Part shown: positions 1 to 11,592 of the stretch, piece by piece
Position numbering within the stretch: the stretch's first letter is position 1
How the letters are laid out: the number at the start of each line of letters is the position of its first letter
Source: Diabrotica undecimpunctata
Taxonomy: Eukaryota > Arthropoda > Insecta > Coleoptera > Chrysomelidae
Assembly (NCBI RefSeq): GCF_040954645.1
Contig: NC_092806.1
Coordinates: 806,001-870,000 of the forward strand
Length of the DNA: 64,000 bases
Reading direction: 5' to 3'
The notes under the pieces: model-generated
Database searches by the model: none
What the model saw: only the letters and a program-made list of their open reading frames with translations
What the model was told of the DNA's origin: nothing
Program-made: the position numbers and the translations under genes

Positions 1-69
1 TGCTATAAAAAATGGCTGTATCGTCAACGAAAATTATGATCTAGCCTGAAGTGTGTAATGTAAGTAAGG

Positions 70-400
70 AGTTTATATAAATAGTAAATAAAGAACTATT
101 ACGACGAATGAACAAAGAACAGGAAATAATGCAAACTGTGAAAAAGAGAAAATTATAGTACTTTGGTCATACAAGAGAGGAACCAGATATGCACTGCTGC
201 GACCAATATTAGAAGATAGTGGGCAAGCGCAATATTGGAAGTAGAAGAATTTCTTGGCGTACAAGTTTAATAGAGTGGTTTAGTGAAGTCCACTAAATTA
301 TTCAGGACAGCTGTGAATAAAGTTAGAATCGTCATAATGTTTTCCAACCTCTGATAGAAGGAGAAATTTTAAGATGAAGAAGACTGATCTCTCTGATTAG
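70..400 (+). mobile_element. LINE 3' fragment (RTE-like RT C-terminus)
   Basis: Decayed translation reads like the end of an insect endonuclease/reverse transcriptase: a VKKRKL-YFGH stretch followed by GKRNIGSRRISW and SLIEWF. The same arrangement occurs at about 3,460-3,660. Stops and frameshifts interrupt it, so it is a dead 5'-truncated copy. Confidence 0.6.
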
Positions 401-1680
401 TTTATAGTAAGAAAAATATTCTTAAAGGGGTTTTCTTAAAAATATTTCTGATTAAAGTATTTACTTTTAATTGCTAAAATTTTGATAACATTCCTTATGT
501 TTTTCTATACCTTATAAGTAGCTTTATATCGTATTTTTAACATTGACTAATAATAAACTTAAAAAAAACAAAGTCCTGCTCAATTAAAACACTCATATGC
601 TATTCAAACAACGTGTCTTTGTCAATCACTAGTTATTCACTGATTTTATCGGGATACGCCACCACTCGAATACGTATTTTGATGGTCTCTTAATCGGCAG
701 AAAAGAATGAAAATGTCGTTTGGAAGTACCGGCAACATTTGTCTTTTACTCGTCGTCGAAGCTAGCGCAACCAGTGACGGCGATTTTAGTCTTTTATAAA
801 TCGACCAAATGTTTTTAACTCTAATTGATTAACATAAAGTTAGGTTGCAACAATATTATGTGGTGGAGACGTTCGAAAGGCGTTTAACTGAGAAAATCAA
901 ACGAAGAAATTGATAATTTGTTCTAATATGTTCTAATATGAGGTCTAATATCGAGGAAGTTTAAACAGCACATGAATAGGGAAGGAATGGAAGAATAAAT
1001 AAATGGAGAAAAGATGTGAAAAAATCAAAAATTAGACATTATAAATATAAGATGACAAATAAAAAGGGATGAAGAAAAAAAGTTTACCAAGCCATTGGCT
1101 TTCAGAAATAAGATTGTATCCAAATTGTAAGCTTACTCCCTCTAAAGGGCGATCCACTCATCCTAGATATATCTTCGCTATCAACAGAATTGAGCTCTGT
1201 GGTCACTTTGTCCGTGTTATTGAACCGTAGATATGCTGGTATGCTGGAGTATTTTTCAATAATGTTTGTAAGCCTCTAGACGTCGTGAGAAGTATCACTT
1301 TTTACAGGATCTAATAGATATTTTTACTAAAACTAATCTGTTTAATTTGCTTAAAACTAAGGTACTACCTGGTTACTTCCATTAGATATTGTCTCCTTAT
1401 TTTTATTAAGTTTAATTTTATTTAGTCTATATTTGTTTGGTTAATCTATTGACTACCGTAAAATTAGGTTTGTTATGTGTAAATGATTGGTCTGTGAGCA
1501 CAATACGGTCTCAGGAGAGCTTATAATTGTCATTATCAAGTAAGCTGTCATCTACTGTAAAAATTGCAGTTTTAAAGCAGAAGGAGGCTATTTTATTTAC
1601 ATCTGGTTTTAGCTTTGATAGAAGATTTGTTTCTTGAAAATAGATTTTAGAAACAAAACCGCCAACGATAGACGAGGATC
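401..1680. other. No gene recognised
   Basis: AT-rich DNA with no open reading frame of note and no repeat boundary that I could place. It is probably old transposon debris, given the flanks. Confidence 0.5.
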
Positions 1681-1689
1681 AAGGTGGAA

Positions 1690-2160
1690 TCAAGATTAAC
1701 TAAACCAGCATATACAACATCAGGTACGCTGATAATACCGTTCTAATAGCGAGCAAAGCACAAGAACTACAAAATATAATAAATGCTGTAGTTAGTCACA
1801 GCGAAATGTTCGGTTTAGATCTAAATGTTTCCAAAACTAAAATTCTAGTATTTTCAAAGATACCAACAAACGTAGATTTGTATGAAAAGGGACAAATAAT
1901 AGAACAGGTAACTCCCATAAAATATTTGGAAGCAAATATCAACAGCCAGTGTAACCCAAAAAAGAAATCCTAACAAGAATTGAACAAGCGAGGAAAACAC
2001 TCACGAGCATGAAAACATATTTTCAAGATCAGACCTACGTTTTCTCTGTTTTGTTGTATAGCTGTGAAAGTTGCACAATGGATTCTGAAACAGAAAAAAA
2101 TATAGATGTTGTTGAAATGTATACATACAGACAAATGCTGAGAATTCCATAAACCTTCGA
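1690..2160 (+). mobile_element. LINE reverse transcriptase fragment
   Basis: Frame starting near 1,722 gives RYADNTVLIAS, a mutated form of the RT catalytic box YADD. It is followed by the usual GLDLNVSKTKIL helix and an IKYLEANI stretch (normally YLG). The second catalytic aspartate of YADD is Asn here, so the copy could not be active even without its stops. Confidence 0.65.
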
Positions 2161-2489
2161 AAGCCGACGGCGCAATAAGAAGAAAAACGGTAAAAGAGAG
2201 AAAAGGCAACCAAACTGCAGAAAAATACCAAGGCCCCTGGATGTGGTGGAATACTCGCAGAGTTATTCAAGTCGGAAGAAAGGGAAATAAAGGAAATAAT
2301 ATTATGAGATCGTACACAGAATATGAAGATAAGAGATGCCAAAATGGTGGAGTAAGGGTATCATGGGCCCAATCCAATAAAAACAGCGTCAAACTCCTCT
2401 GTCAAAACCATAGAAGAATCTTTTTGCTGTATTGTGGATATAAAATATTTATTAGTATACCTAAGACCTATAGACGCAGAGAAGATCAT

Positions 2490-2770
2490 CGGAGAATATC
2501 ACTAAAGGAAGATCAACCATCGATCAACTATTTACGAGTAATCAAGTTTCAAGCAAAGCTTGAGAACATGACATACATTTATACAAAATTTTAAGTGAAT
2601 TCGAAACACCTTCCAAACTAGTTGGGCTTATCCAAATGACGATGGCAGACACAGTGACTCAGGTACAGATCAAACGTGTGATAACAGATCCATTTAAAAT
2701 AACACAAGGATTAAATCTAGACGATGTGCTGGTACTAATACTGTTTAATTTAGCATTTAGCATTTGAATA
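2490..2770 (+). mobile_element. LINE reverse transcriptase fragment (fingers/palm)
   Basis: In one frame GRSTIDQLFTSNQVSSKA matches the conserved GRST-DQ-F block N-terminal to the RT palm. It is followed by a remnant of the region before the GVRQG box (KITQGLNLDDVLVLILFNLAF, here badly diverged). It lies directly upstream of, and may be continuous with or interrupted by, the better-preserved RT segment at 2,808-3,734. Confidence 0.6.
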
Positions 2771-2807
2771 CGTACGAATAGTACGAATTAAAAAAGAGAC
2801 ATCTAAA

Positions 2808-3734
2808 GAAATGGAAATAAAGAGAGGAGTCAGGCAAGGCTGCATACTATCACCTCTATTATTTAACGCTTATTCTGAAGAGGTAATTCGAGAAACTCTG
2901 GAAGATGAAACAGTCGGCATAAAAGTAAATGGAGTCTTAGTTAACAACATCAGATATGCAGATGATACAGTAATAATAGCCGATAGTGTACAAGACCTGG
3001 AAAGACTCATAAGTAAAATGGTAATGTGTAGTAGGGAGTACGGACTCTCGCTCAATATCAAAAAGACGAAGTTTATGAAAATTTGTAAAAACAACCATAA
3101 TACTAACGAAATCTTGACAGTAGAAGGCCAGCAGATCGAAAGAGTACAAAAGTACACTTACCTAGGAACACTTATAACAGAATATAATGACTACACTCCA
3201 GAAATCAAAGTCAGAATCGAAAAAGCCCGTTCTAATTTTATGAAAATGAAAAAGGTTCCATGTGGCAAAGATTTAACATTAGCTCTTAAAGTACGCCTAA
3301 CAAAATGTTACGTATACAGTGTACTATACTATGGAGTGGAATCATTGACGTTAAATCTAGACACAATGAGACGACTTAACGCCTTTGAAATGTGTACCTA
3401 TAGAAGAATTATGAGGGTTTCGTGGGTAGATAGAGTTACGAACAATGAAGTACTGAGAAGAATAGGTAAAGAGAAGGAAGTTGAACTTACAATTAAAGAA
3501 AGAAAGCTACAGTATCTTGGACATGTGATGCGGGGCGAGAAGTATGGCATCCTGCAACTCATAATGCAAGCAAAGATAGATGGCAGAAGAAGCATCGGAA
3601 GAAGACGAATTTCATGGCTCAAGAACCTGACAGAATGGTTTGGATGCAGCTCAAAACAACTATTTAGAGCTACTGCCTCAAAAATTAAAATAGCTATGAT
3701 GATTGCTAACCTCCGTAGCGGAGATTTCACCTGA
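2808..3734 (+). pseudogene. LINE reverse transcriptase, C-terminal half, open for 307 codons
   Basis: This is the C-terminal half of a non-LTR retrotransposon reverse transcriptase of the insect endonuclease/RT type. In order it shows the RGVRQGCILSPLLFN box (residues 4-20), the catalytic IRYADDTVIIAD box (about 47-58), the thumb-proximal LSLNIKKTKFM, a YTYLGTLI box, then LYYGVESLTLN, FEMCTYRRIMRVSW, LQYLGHVMR and GRRSIGRRRISWL. Homologous sequence continues past the stop (EEDW-like codons to about 3,870). The upstream fingers and endonuclease are missing or broken, so the ATG is internal to the original ORF2 and this is not an independent gene. It is the longest open stretch of mobile-element coding sequence here and retains YADD. 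Confidence 0.8.
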
Positions 3735-3879
3735 AGAAGATTGGAATACGTATATAAGCAGAACAATAGCAACAGACGAGAAGGCATATATGAAACTTAA
3801 ATCACATTTTAAACAAATAGGTCAGTCAATCCACACAAAAATGACTAAAATCCTAGTATAATGCCGATCGAAGATAGTA

Positions 3880-5420
3880 ACACGACCCTACCTGACAGCG
3901 AGAAAACGATGGGGGATGATGTGGATGAGGACTCTAGAAATAGATAGGACAATTAAGATGGCTTGCTCATATAAAGAGAACGAAAGAAAAAGTACGTCTC
4001 GAAGAATTAGAACATTAAAGGTGAAGAGATACGTGAAAAAACTATATATTCACTTATCGCAGAAAGGTCATCTCTGTTTAAGTTATTTGAATAATAAAAT
4101 TCAAAGTGTGTATTTGTATTACGGACACAATACATTTGTATTTTTAATAACTTGATACAAAATAATTGCTATGTTTAGAATAAAAATTTGAACAATTGCA
4201 CAATGATATGCAGAGGTGTAGTATCAATAATTGGACACCTAGAACAGAAAGAAACAAGAACTGTATATCTGCTCGACCAATAAGAAAATAAAAAAATACA
4301 AACAAAATCACTTAAATAAACAGATACAAATACAAAAAACCGAAAGGGAGAATAAGTATAGGGCGCCTCTTAAAAAGATCAGAATTCGGATCGAAGTTTG
4401 ATATAGGCCGAAACAGGCAACTAATGTCTAATCCATGAAATGAAAAACATCATAAAAATTAAAGTCTAATCGATAAATTTGTCCTACTGCCCTTTCAAAC
4501 CTTTTAGTCGAATATTTGTTAGCCATCTGCGACCTTATAACTTATGAACGTCTATGAACCGCATCAGAATGTGCTATAAGAATTACCGAATGGTCGGAGA
4601 GAGAAGAGATCGAGGGACTGTCACCGCTTAGACGAACTTCACATAAATCTTGATCTGAAAATTTTCGAAGACGCTTCATCACGTGTGCTTTTTGACGTCA
4701 CCAAGAGGATCAAATGTTCACTTGATGCATGAACGACGTAAGCGAGAATAACGAATATAATTTTCGAAGAGACAGATATAGGTTAGTGCTTTAAGAATGT
4801 ACCGAGGTAAGGTAAAAATTTATTACACATAATATAACAATATTATATTTCCATCAGTTTGTCATATTTCGCTGGTGAGGTGACTATGAATAGTAGAACT
4901 CTAAAAACGCGACAAACAGTTTAAAATTGTCAATAAAATGTTGTCAATAACAGTACTTGTAATTGTATGACACAGAAAACTATAACCCTTAATAAAGCGC
5001 CAGTGAAAAGAATTACCCTTTGACGAATATTAGTAAAATTAATGATTTTTTTTGGCGTGTCAACGAAAATTGTTATTGAACTAAAAAAATTCCGGCGAAA
5101 AAAAATTCTTTTCTACGAGTAAAAACGAATTTAATCACTTCTAATACTATTTCATTGAATAACTGTAATTCCTAGTGAAACGAGGCGAAAAAATAACTCT
5201 GAATTAGTGACAACGAAAAAAGATGTTTCTATTTATTTCACCATGAAAACTTAACAATTCATCTCAAACTGTTACGAGCCGATATATGTGAAAACACCAC
5301 ATGGTTCATCGGTCTGACATCCAATAACGCTATTCAGAAAACTAACCCTAAGGCAAAGTCAGAGCCGACTGGAAAAGTACCAAGATGCTGCCAAAAATAC
5401 ATGTGTCCTTATTATATCCC
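3880..5420. other. No gene recognised
   Basis: AT-rich intergenic sequence. A 79-codon ORF at 3,916-4,155 has no recognisable motif and lies downstream of a LINE end. 4,560-4,760 is slightly richer in CG dinucleotides but I see no gene in it. Confidence 0.45.
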
Positions 5421-5423
5421 TCA

Positions 5424-5762
5424 TTAAATTAAGGAACAAAGATCTGATACTTTAATATTTTCGGTCAGAAAAAGGTGTAAAACTATATCTAAAAATCTAT
5501 ACGAAGCAACATTTGAAGCAGTATTTACCAATACCAAATCAAATTTGGAAAATGATTTGGTATTTACCAATACCAAATCATTTTCTGCCAAAAATAGACG
5601 TTTTAAATGTAAAGGTGACTTGTTACATTCTGCCAAAAGGGCTGGTGTGGAAGTAGATTTGGGAGCTCCTAGGACTAACCTTAAAGCTTTGTATTGTATT
5701 CGATCCAATTTAATCAAACAAGATTTTGTCGCTGATCCATAGAAAAAGCTTCCATAGTCCAA
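5424..5762 (-). pseudogene. Jockey-type LINE RT C-terminal fragment
   Basis: The 112-codon frame begins MDYGSFFYGSATKS and continues LDRIQYKALRLVLGA and TPALLAEC, the typical post-RT region of Jockey/CR1-like LINEs. An internal duplication around LVLVNT is caused by a local palindrome (5,548-5,585). It is truncated at both ends. Confidence 0.75.
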
Positions 5763-5779
5763 AATTCATCTGATATATG

Positions 5780-7550
5780 CTCTGTAAAATAATATTTTCG
5801 GGTCTGCTCCCCAATCTTAAGGATATTAAGGCTTTTTTCACATTTGGTAACGCAATTATTAATAAATATGCTTAAAGACAATTTAATATCTCCCTCTTTA
5901 TTAAATATTTTTCATTTTAACTTTGCAAAGAGTACTCTAGATCCTAAATTAAACTTTCAAGGTTAATTTTTTAAATGTTTTTTTATTTTTTCCCTTTATA
6001 TTTACATTATCATTTAGAAGTAAACTAATTTTATTAATTTGGTTACCATATTGATTTTGCTTAGTTTGTTTAACAATATCTTTTGTTTTTAATTGTATGA
6101 ATGTATATCTCAACACACATATCTTGCATAATAGTAATAAAAAGGTGAAGATTAAACCTAATTAAAATAATTTATTCTCTGAAAACGTAAACAAATTTTA
6201 GTTTAATAAATAAATTTGATTGCTGCTCTTGTTTTTCTGTCCTATTATCCGCTTTTTGTATAATCATCAATGATTCAATTAAAAAATTTTAGTAAAATAG
6301 CACAACTTCAATTTTTTTATTTTTACCGATTCTGTTATAGTTTCATTTAGTTTTTAATTCACTACAAAACTTCAGTATAAAAATTTCCCTAATCTCTCAC
6401 AACGAAATAATGCAGATAATCTATCGACCTAATGTGCCACACCGCCAGAAAAATTCAAAATATCCAACAAATGGAAAACTCTGGACTTCTCCACGGAAGG
6501 GTTCTGTTACGCTGTGACGTGTACAAGGATTTAGTGGCTATTTGTCTTAATGATATACGACTACGCCAAGCGAGAATCCTGCATTCGTAGAGGCCATCTG
6601 GCCCACCGTATCGCCATTATCTAATTCATGTTTTACACCTTTGTTCTCCAATCTTTTGTGAGGGCCTCGGACGTAAATATAGACAGAAGTGGAGAATTAG
6701 GACACGGTCAATAGGGTCATAGCACATCGAAATTATTGAACTGCTGGTTTTGACGGATTCTTAGAATACAGCAATAATACAAAATAATGAATCAACAAGA
6801 ATTTAATAAATATTGGATGGAAAAGCTGGCAAATTTATTTTTAAACTACTTTAATAACTTGGAAAATATTATATAAGTGTTTTAAGTGCACGGAAAGAAG
6901 CACGGCATTAAGTATGTTGCAACATGACGCATTTTATGCATAGTTCTCTCTTTTGTTGCGAGTTTTATTCCTGAAAACCAAAATTTAGTTTTAAGAAAGT
7001 GTAGATTTTTAATTCAGGTACAATGCTATGATAATGATATTTTTTTTTTCTCCAGTTTTTATAAAGTTTCACGTTTAAACATACCTAATATCAATAATAC
7101 TGTCATAATAATTGTCATCACTCATCAATAAACTAAAAAAAAGTTAGTTGATAATTGGTATAATATATCCACTTGACTTGTTTATAGTCAAGATAATTTT
7201 ACCTTGTATGTATACAAAATGTACCAATACAAAATTGATTTAAAACTAAAACATATGTGGGTCGAACACAATAAACGAAACATGATTAAAGATTATTAAC
7301 AATAATTGTAATAACAGGATATATGTCCACAGAGCTTTATCTTTTGATGCATTATGTATAGAACTAATAAAGTCCAATTAGATATAAATGTATTATTTAG
7401 AAGTGTCGACGTATATATATTTAGGACAACTATATATGAATTAAGAGCATTGTCAAAGGCGGCGAGATATAATAAATTTCATGTATTAAGGGATAAGAAC
7501 AAGACAAAATGTAGTAGAATTTACAGAACCTAGGAATCTGATTATGCTTT
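5780..7550. other. No gene recognised
   Basis: Very AT-rich with many stops in all frames. A more GC-rich island at about 6,420-6,720 contains no ORF I can interpret. Confidence 0.45.
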
Positions 7551-7559
7551 AGACAATTC

Positions 7560-7820
7560 ACCAAAATAAAGATCGAAATGAAGGAATATATTATAAGGAA
7601 AGAACAACACAGTTTTGAAAAAACTCAGATCTACTTATGATAATATTTTTATTAACAAATTGTTGAGCATATTGCGTTCATAGATATAGAGAAATCATTT
7701 AACTGGGTCGATATCGCGATGCTAAGTGCCGTCAAATGAAATAAAACCAAGAGAAACAAACCAAAGATATGAACAAAACAGCTATTAGACGTGTTTATAC
7801 CAACTTTAAGGTAAAATGAA
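7560..7820 (+). mobile_element. LINE reverse transcriptase fragment (motif A)
   Basis: One frame reads AFIDIEKSFNWVDIAML, matching RT motif A (F-D-x-x-K/E-A-F-D) with the second Asp replaced by Asn. Further stops follow. It is a dead LINE piece. Confidence 0.55.
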
Positions 7821-8149
7821 AATGTTCTGGTAATCTATGGGGGATTTCGCTGCAAAGCATTTCGGATATCCAGACTCCAGAGGCTTAACACTTCGATAGA
7901 AATGGACTCTGTTGCTCTTTTTCTAATAGTGGTTTTGTGGTTGTTTTGGGAGGCCAAAGTCGGTATTATTGATTTTTATATTTTTGTTTAAGGAATTTTG
8001 TGGGTTGGCGAAGTGGGCGTGGATCGACCGCTGCAGAGCTACTTACATTGGTATCTTATTAAATCGTTACCAAGTAGTTGAGTTTGGATTTTCTATATTT
8101 CCATCGGTGGTAGACGTCGTCGTTCCTTATGATGTCTCGTAGACTGTGG

Positions 8150-8690
8150 TTCGGGTGGTCTGTCAGTTTGGCAAATTTTATCCTTACTTTTTCGTCCATT
8201 TGGTCCAGTACTCTGATCTACTGAATATTTCTACACACTAATCTTCATGCCACGTTTCAAGGGACATTTACTGCTTTGCGTAATCTTCTCTTGTGTGCAG
8301 CTTGGATCTTGCTGGTAGTCTTGAATGTGTATCCCCATGCGAGAAATCCATACGTCATGATGACTAGGATTATGCTGTTATCTATTGTCAACCTTGTCCA
8401 ACCAGTTAAACTCCTGATTTTAGCTTGGACCATATTCACGTTCTGTACTGTCTTCGTAACTTAAGATATAAATGTAAATCTCTTGTCCATGGTAACTTCT
8501 AGATACTTTGCTTCATCTGAACATCCGATGGGAGTATCTGACATCTCGAGTTGTTCTTCTGGTTTGACTTGTCTTTCCTTAAACATCATTGTATTTTCTC
8601 AGGATTCACTGCTATTTTCCACTGTATGCATTGGTCTAGAGTTAGCGCGGAGATTATTTTTACGACGGGAGCAAGATTTTTAGATGGAAC
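8150..8690 (-). pseudogene. Jockey-type LINE RT remnant
   Basis: Reading leftward: KIAVNPEKIQ (RT block before the YLG box), frameshifted YLEVTMDKRF-type sequence, then VQAKIRSLTGW, a diverged ILTYG box, and KIQAAHKRRLRKAVNVP. This order is diagnostic of Jockey RT C-termini. Several frameshifts and stops make it non-functional. Confidence 0.65.
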
Positions 8691-8843
8691 GGACGATATT
8701 TTATTATAATTGAGGAGAGGTTTATATACTGAACGCAATCGGACGCCATCATCTCTTTTATCTAGACAATTAGGCCGTTTTTCGAGCTCTATGGCTTCTC
8801 GCATAATTCTTTGTTTATAGAAACGGATAAGAGGAACCATACA
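8690..8843 (-). mobile_element. Possible Penelope-like element C-terminal fragment
   Basis: The frame reads IMREAIELEKRPNCL followed by RDDGVRLRSVYKPLL. The pattern R-E-A-I-E-x-x-K ... N ... DG-x-x-L-x-x-x-W/Y-x-P-L is what I associate with the tail after the GIY-YIG domain of Penelope-like elements. It runs directly into Jockey RT sequence in the same reading frame, so the 84-codon ORF here is a chimera of two dead elements. Family assignment is tentative. Confidence 0.4.
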
Positions 8844-8899
8844 AATTTTCGAAGAATACCAGGATTTCTAGTATATTAATTTAAAAAACTTTGTGTAAT

Positions 8900-9940
8900 T
8901 TCATTAGTTTAATTTTTATTATTTAATTCTAAGTAGATCTTTAACTTTGGAACTAGGTTTTTCTTGAGGAAACTTTTATTATACATTTTCTAATCTCAAG
9001 CCAACACAGATTTTACCCCATAATATAAACTATTTTTAACAAAACCCCTTTTTGTCTACGCGCATGTGATAATGATTTTAAAATTAAACGACAAAACAAA
9101 TTGAAATCTTAAGATACATGAATAAAATATCTATCGGATTTATATACTGAGGAACTAGGTAGGTATAAGCATTTTCCAACTAAACGTTAAGAATTTTAGG
9201 AATAAGTCTTATTCTTATAGTTATAGTTGCTTTGACATTATTCAGAATGCAGAAAAAGAGAAGGTAAATATATAACTTTACAAAAATACCTGTAATCTGT
9301 TAGGAAGGATCTAATATAAAAATCTGTTTAGATTTTCAGAATATTCTTAATTTAATTTGCAATCTCAGCCTAAAATATCTATTTTTCTATGAAAACTGAC
9401 TAAAAAAATATATGTATCAACCACCATATCTCTCTTGGTCTTTCTCTTTTATCACTTCTTATACTTAACACTAGTCATCTATTCACACTAGGTTATTCTG
9501 ATTGCTCTGTTAAAGGTGTCCTAATGTTCAGCAATAATGTTTTCCCAATTTTTATTAATAATTATCATACATAAACTTCCCATGGTGTGTTAATTCTCCT
9601 TCTTCTTTTTATCCTTTTCTATTACTAAGCCATCCATTGCAGAAACCATTCTGATTTCTGCTACATGCTTTATTATCCTTATTTTCTACTTTCAACATTT
9701 ATCGAGGTACAACATTATATTGCCTAGCCAGCACAGTTTTATAAAACTTGTATTTTAACTTTCTCTAGTAAAAATTTATTATTTAACATATCATTTATTT
9801 ATTTGATACAGATGTCATATATTTATTTCACAACCGATGCAAAAAAACAGTAAAATAAGATAATAAACCAGGAATGGTAAATTATCTGAGATGGGAGAAA
9901 GCAAAAAAAAACGGTTGATGAAATTATATCGCCAGACATG
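8900..9940. other. No gene recognised
   Basis: AT-rich; no coding or repeat structure that I can support. Confidence 0.45.
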
Positions 9941-9954
9941 ACAAATCAGACATA

Positions 9955-10240
9955 TTTCGGTGGAAAGGAAACACAACCTGATTATCCTCATACCCAAAAA
10001 GAACGACCAATGTCAATGTGATCATTATATTGACTCATTTATGTTCATCTGCGGTATATTCAAATTCTACATAAGCATAAGAGAACAAAGACTGCGGCAG
10101 ATGATAGAAAATAAAATAGAGGATAAACAAGCTGATTTTAGGGAGGCAAAATAAATTAATGGTAATATGCACATAATTGAAAACATTATAGAAGAAAAAC
10201 GAGAAACGAGGGGAAAGTTATATCTAAATTTCTAGAATAG
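9955..10240 (+). pseudogene. LINE RT N-terminal fragment
   Basis: The 64-codon frame carries IILIPKK, a diverged C-x-x-Y block (normally NYRGI), then IREQRLRQMIENKIEDKQADFRE, which corresponds to the R-L-x-x-x-I-E-x-x-I-x-x-x-Q-x-G-F-R block at the start of LINE RT domains; the GF of GFR is DF here. A degraded continuation follows. Confidence 0.65.
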
Positions 10241-10499
10241 GTTAATGAAACCACTAAAAGCAAAGAAAATAAAAAGCTAACCAAAGAAAAAACTAATAGA
10301 CAGAACAAACGAAATTGGATAAAAAATCTAATCGACGATAAAAGAAATAGTACCAAATCAATAACTTACCAGTGGATCACGATTTAGATATCTTTCATTA
10401 AAAATGAGTTCAATCCTTCTTGCACACTTTTAAACCTTTCCATAAAAAGATAATTGTTTCTTGAAGAATACTGAATAATATAAATTCTTCAGCAGGTAG

Positions 10500-11200
10500 G
10501 TATTGATGATAAAGACCTACGTCTCATTAAAAATCCCTTCTATAATCAACGTGCACAGATCAGGATTGACCAGGATAATTCTGAACAAATTCAAATGCAA
10601 AAAGGAGTAAGAGAGGGCTGTATTTAGTTCCCCATTAATATTTAACATTTATTTGGAGTTCGCTTTTAATAAAGCATTGAATAGTGTTCAATGTGGAATC
10701 AAAATTAATGGCATCAATATTGATAATTTGAGGTACGCGGATGATACGGTTTTAGTTGCAAATAATTACGAAAAACTTTAACGTCCTCCTCTATGAAGTA
10801 GAAACCTGGAGCCTTACAGAAGATGCCATAAAACGTTTGAGGCATTTGAAATGTGGTTCTACCGACTTATGTTATGGGTCTCATATATATACCACCCAAG
10901 TAATATGACTATTCTCCAGAGGCTAAGAAAAAACAAAGAAATTATCAACATCGTAAAGAACAGAAAATTGGCTTACTTCGGCCACATCATGCGTACGACT
11001 TTTACAGTTGATTCTACAAGGCAAGATTGAGGATAAGAGAGACCCTGGACTTAGGCGTATATCCTGATTGGCTAATCTTAAGAAGTGGACTGGTCTAACG
11101 TCAACTGATCTATTTCGAGCTGCTGTGAATAGAATAAGATGGGTTAATGTGGCCGCCAACATCTCTCGAAGATAAGCACATTTAGAGGAAGAAGATGTTA
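10500..11200 (+). pseudogene. LINE RT C-terminal half, multiply frameshifted
   Basis: In shifting frames: QRAQIRIDQD and MQKGVREGCI (the GVRQG box), an RYADDTVLVAN-like box at about 10,735-10,760, then YEVETWSLTEDAIKRL, FEMWFYRLMLWVS, NRKLAYFGHIMR and a final GRRRISW-like block mutated at about 11,050. The order is complete but four or more frame breaks make it a pseudogene. Confidence 0.75.
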
Positions 11201-11269
11201 CGTATTCTCTATTCCTTTATACGGTATAACAGGTTAAACTTTAACAGATACACTTTTATGAAATTTTGA

Positions 11270-11440
11270 AGCCTTTGGAATCTGGGTGTATCAAACAATT
11301 CTGCGAATAACTTGGGAGATAGAGTTCATAACGAGGTTGTTTAAGAGATCCTCTTCATCTCCTTTTTTGGCTGCAGTCAACAAAATTAGTATAGCCAATT
11401 TGAAAGTCAACGCGTGATAATTAACCAGGGCACAAAAACA
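11270..11440 (+). mobile_element. Second short LINE C-terminal fragment
   Basis: FEAFGIWVYQTILRITWE matches the FEMWVYRRMLRISW block, and a following AAVNKISIANL matches the LINE C-terminus. It ends about 150 bp before the first visible odorant-receptor exon. Confidence 0.55.
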
Positions 11441-11592
11441 AGAAGAACGACTTTAAAAAACGAGCTGTTAAAAGGTAATTTCGATAATTGTACTGGACAA
11501 AAAAGAGTGAAAAAAAAGAAAGATGCTCAAAAATGATTGATTAATAATATTTAGAAATAGGCAGATAATAATATCTTTATTATTTGTTTCAG

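Noticed and set aside
3398..3787. 129-codon minus-strand ORF
   Set aside because: Antisense to the open LINE RT segment.
8276..8683. Two plus-strand ORFs of 62-66 codons
   Set aside because: They are complementary to the minus-strand Jockey RT remnant.
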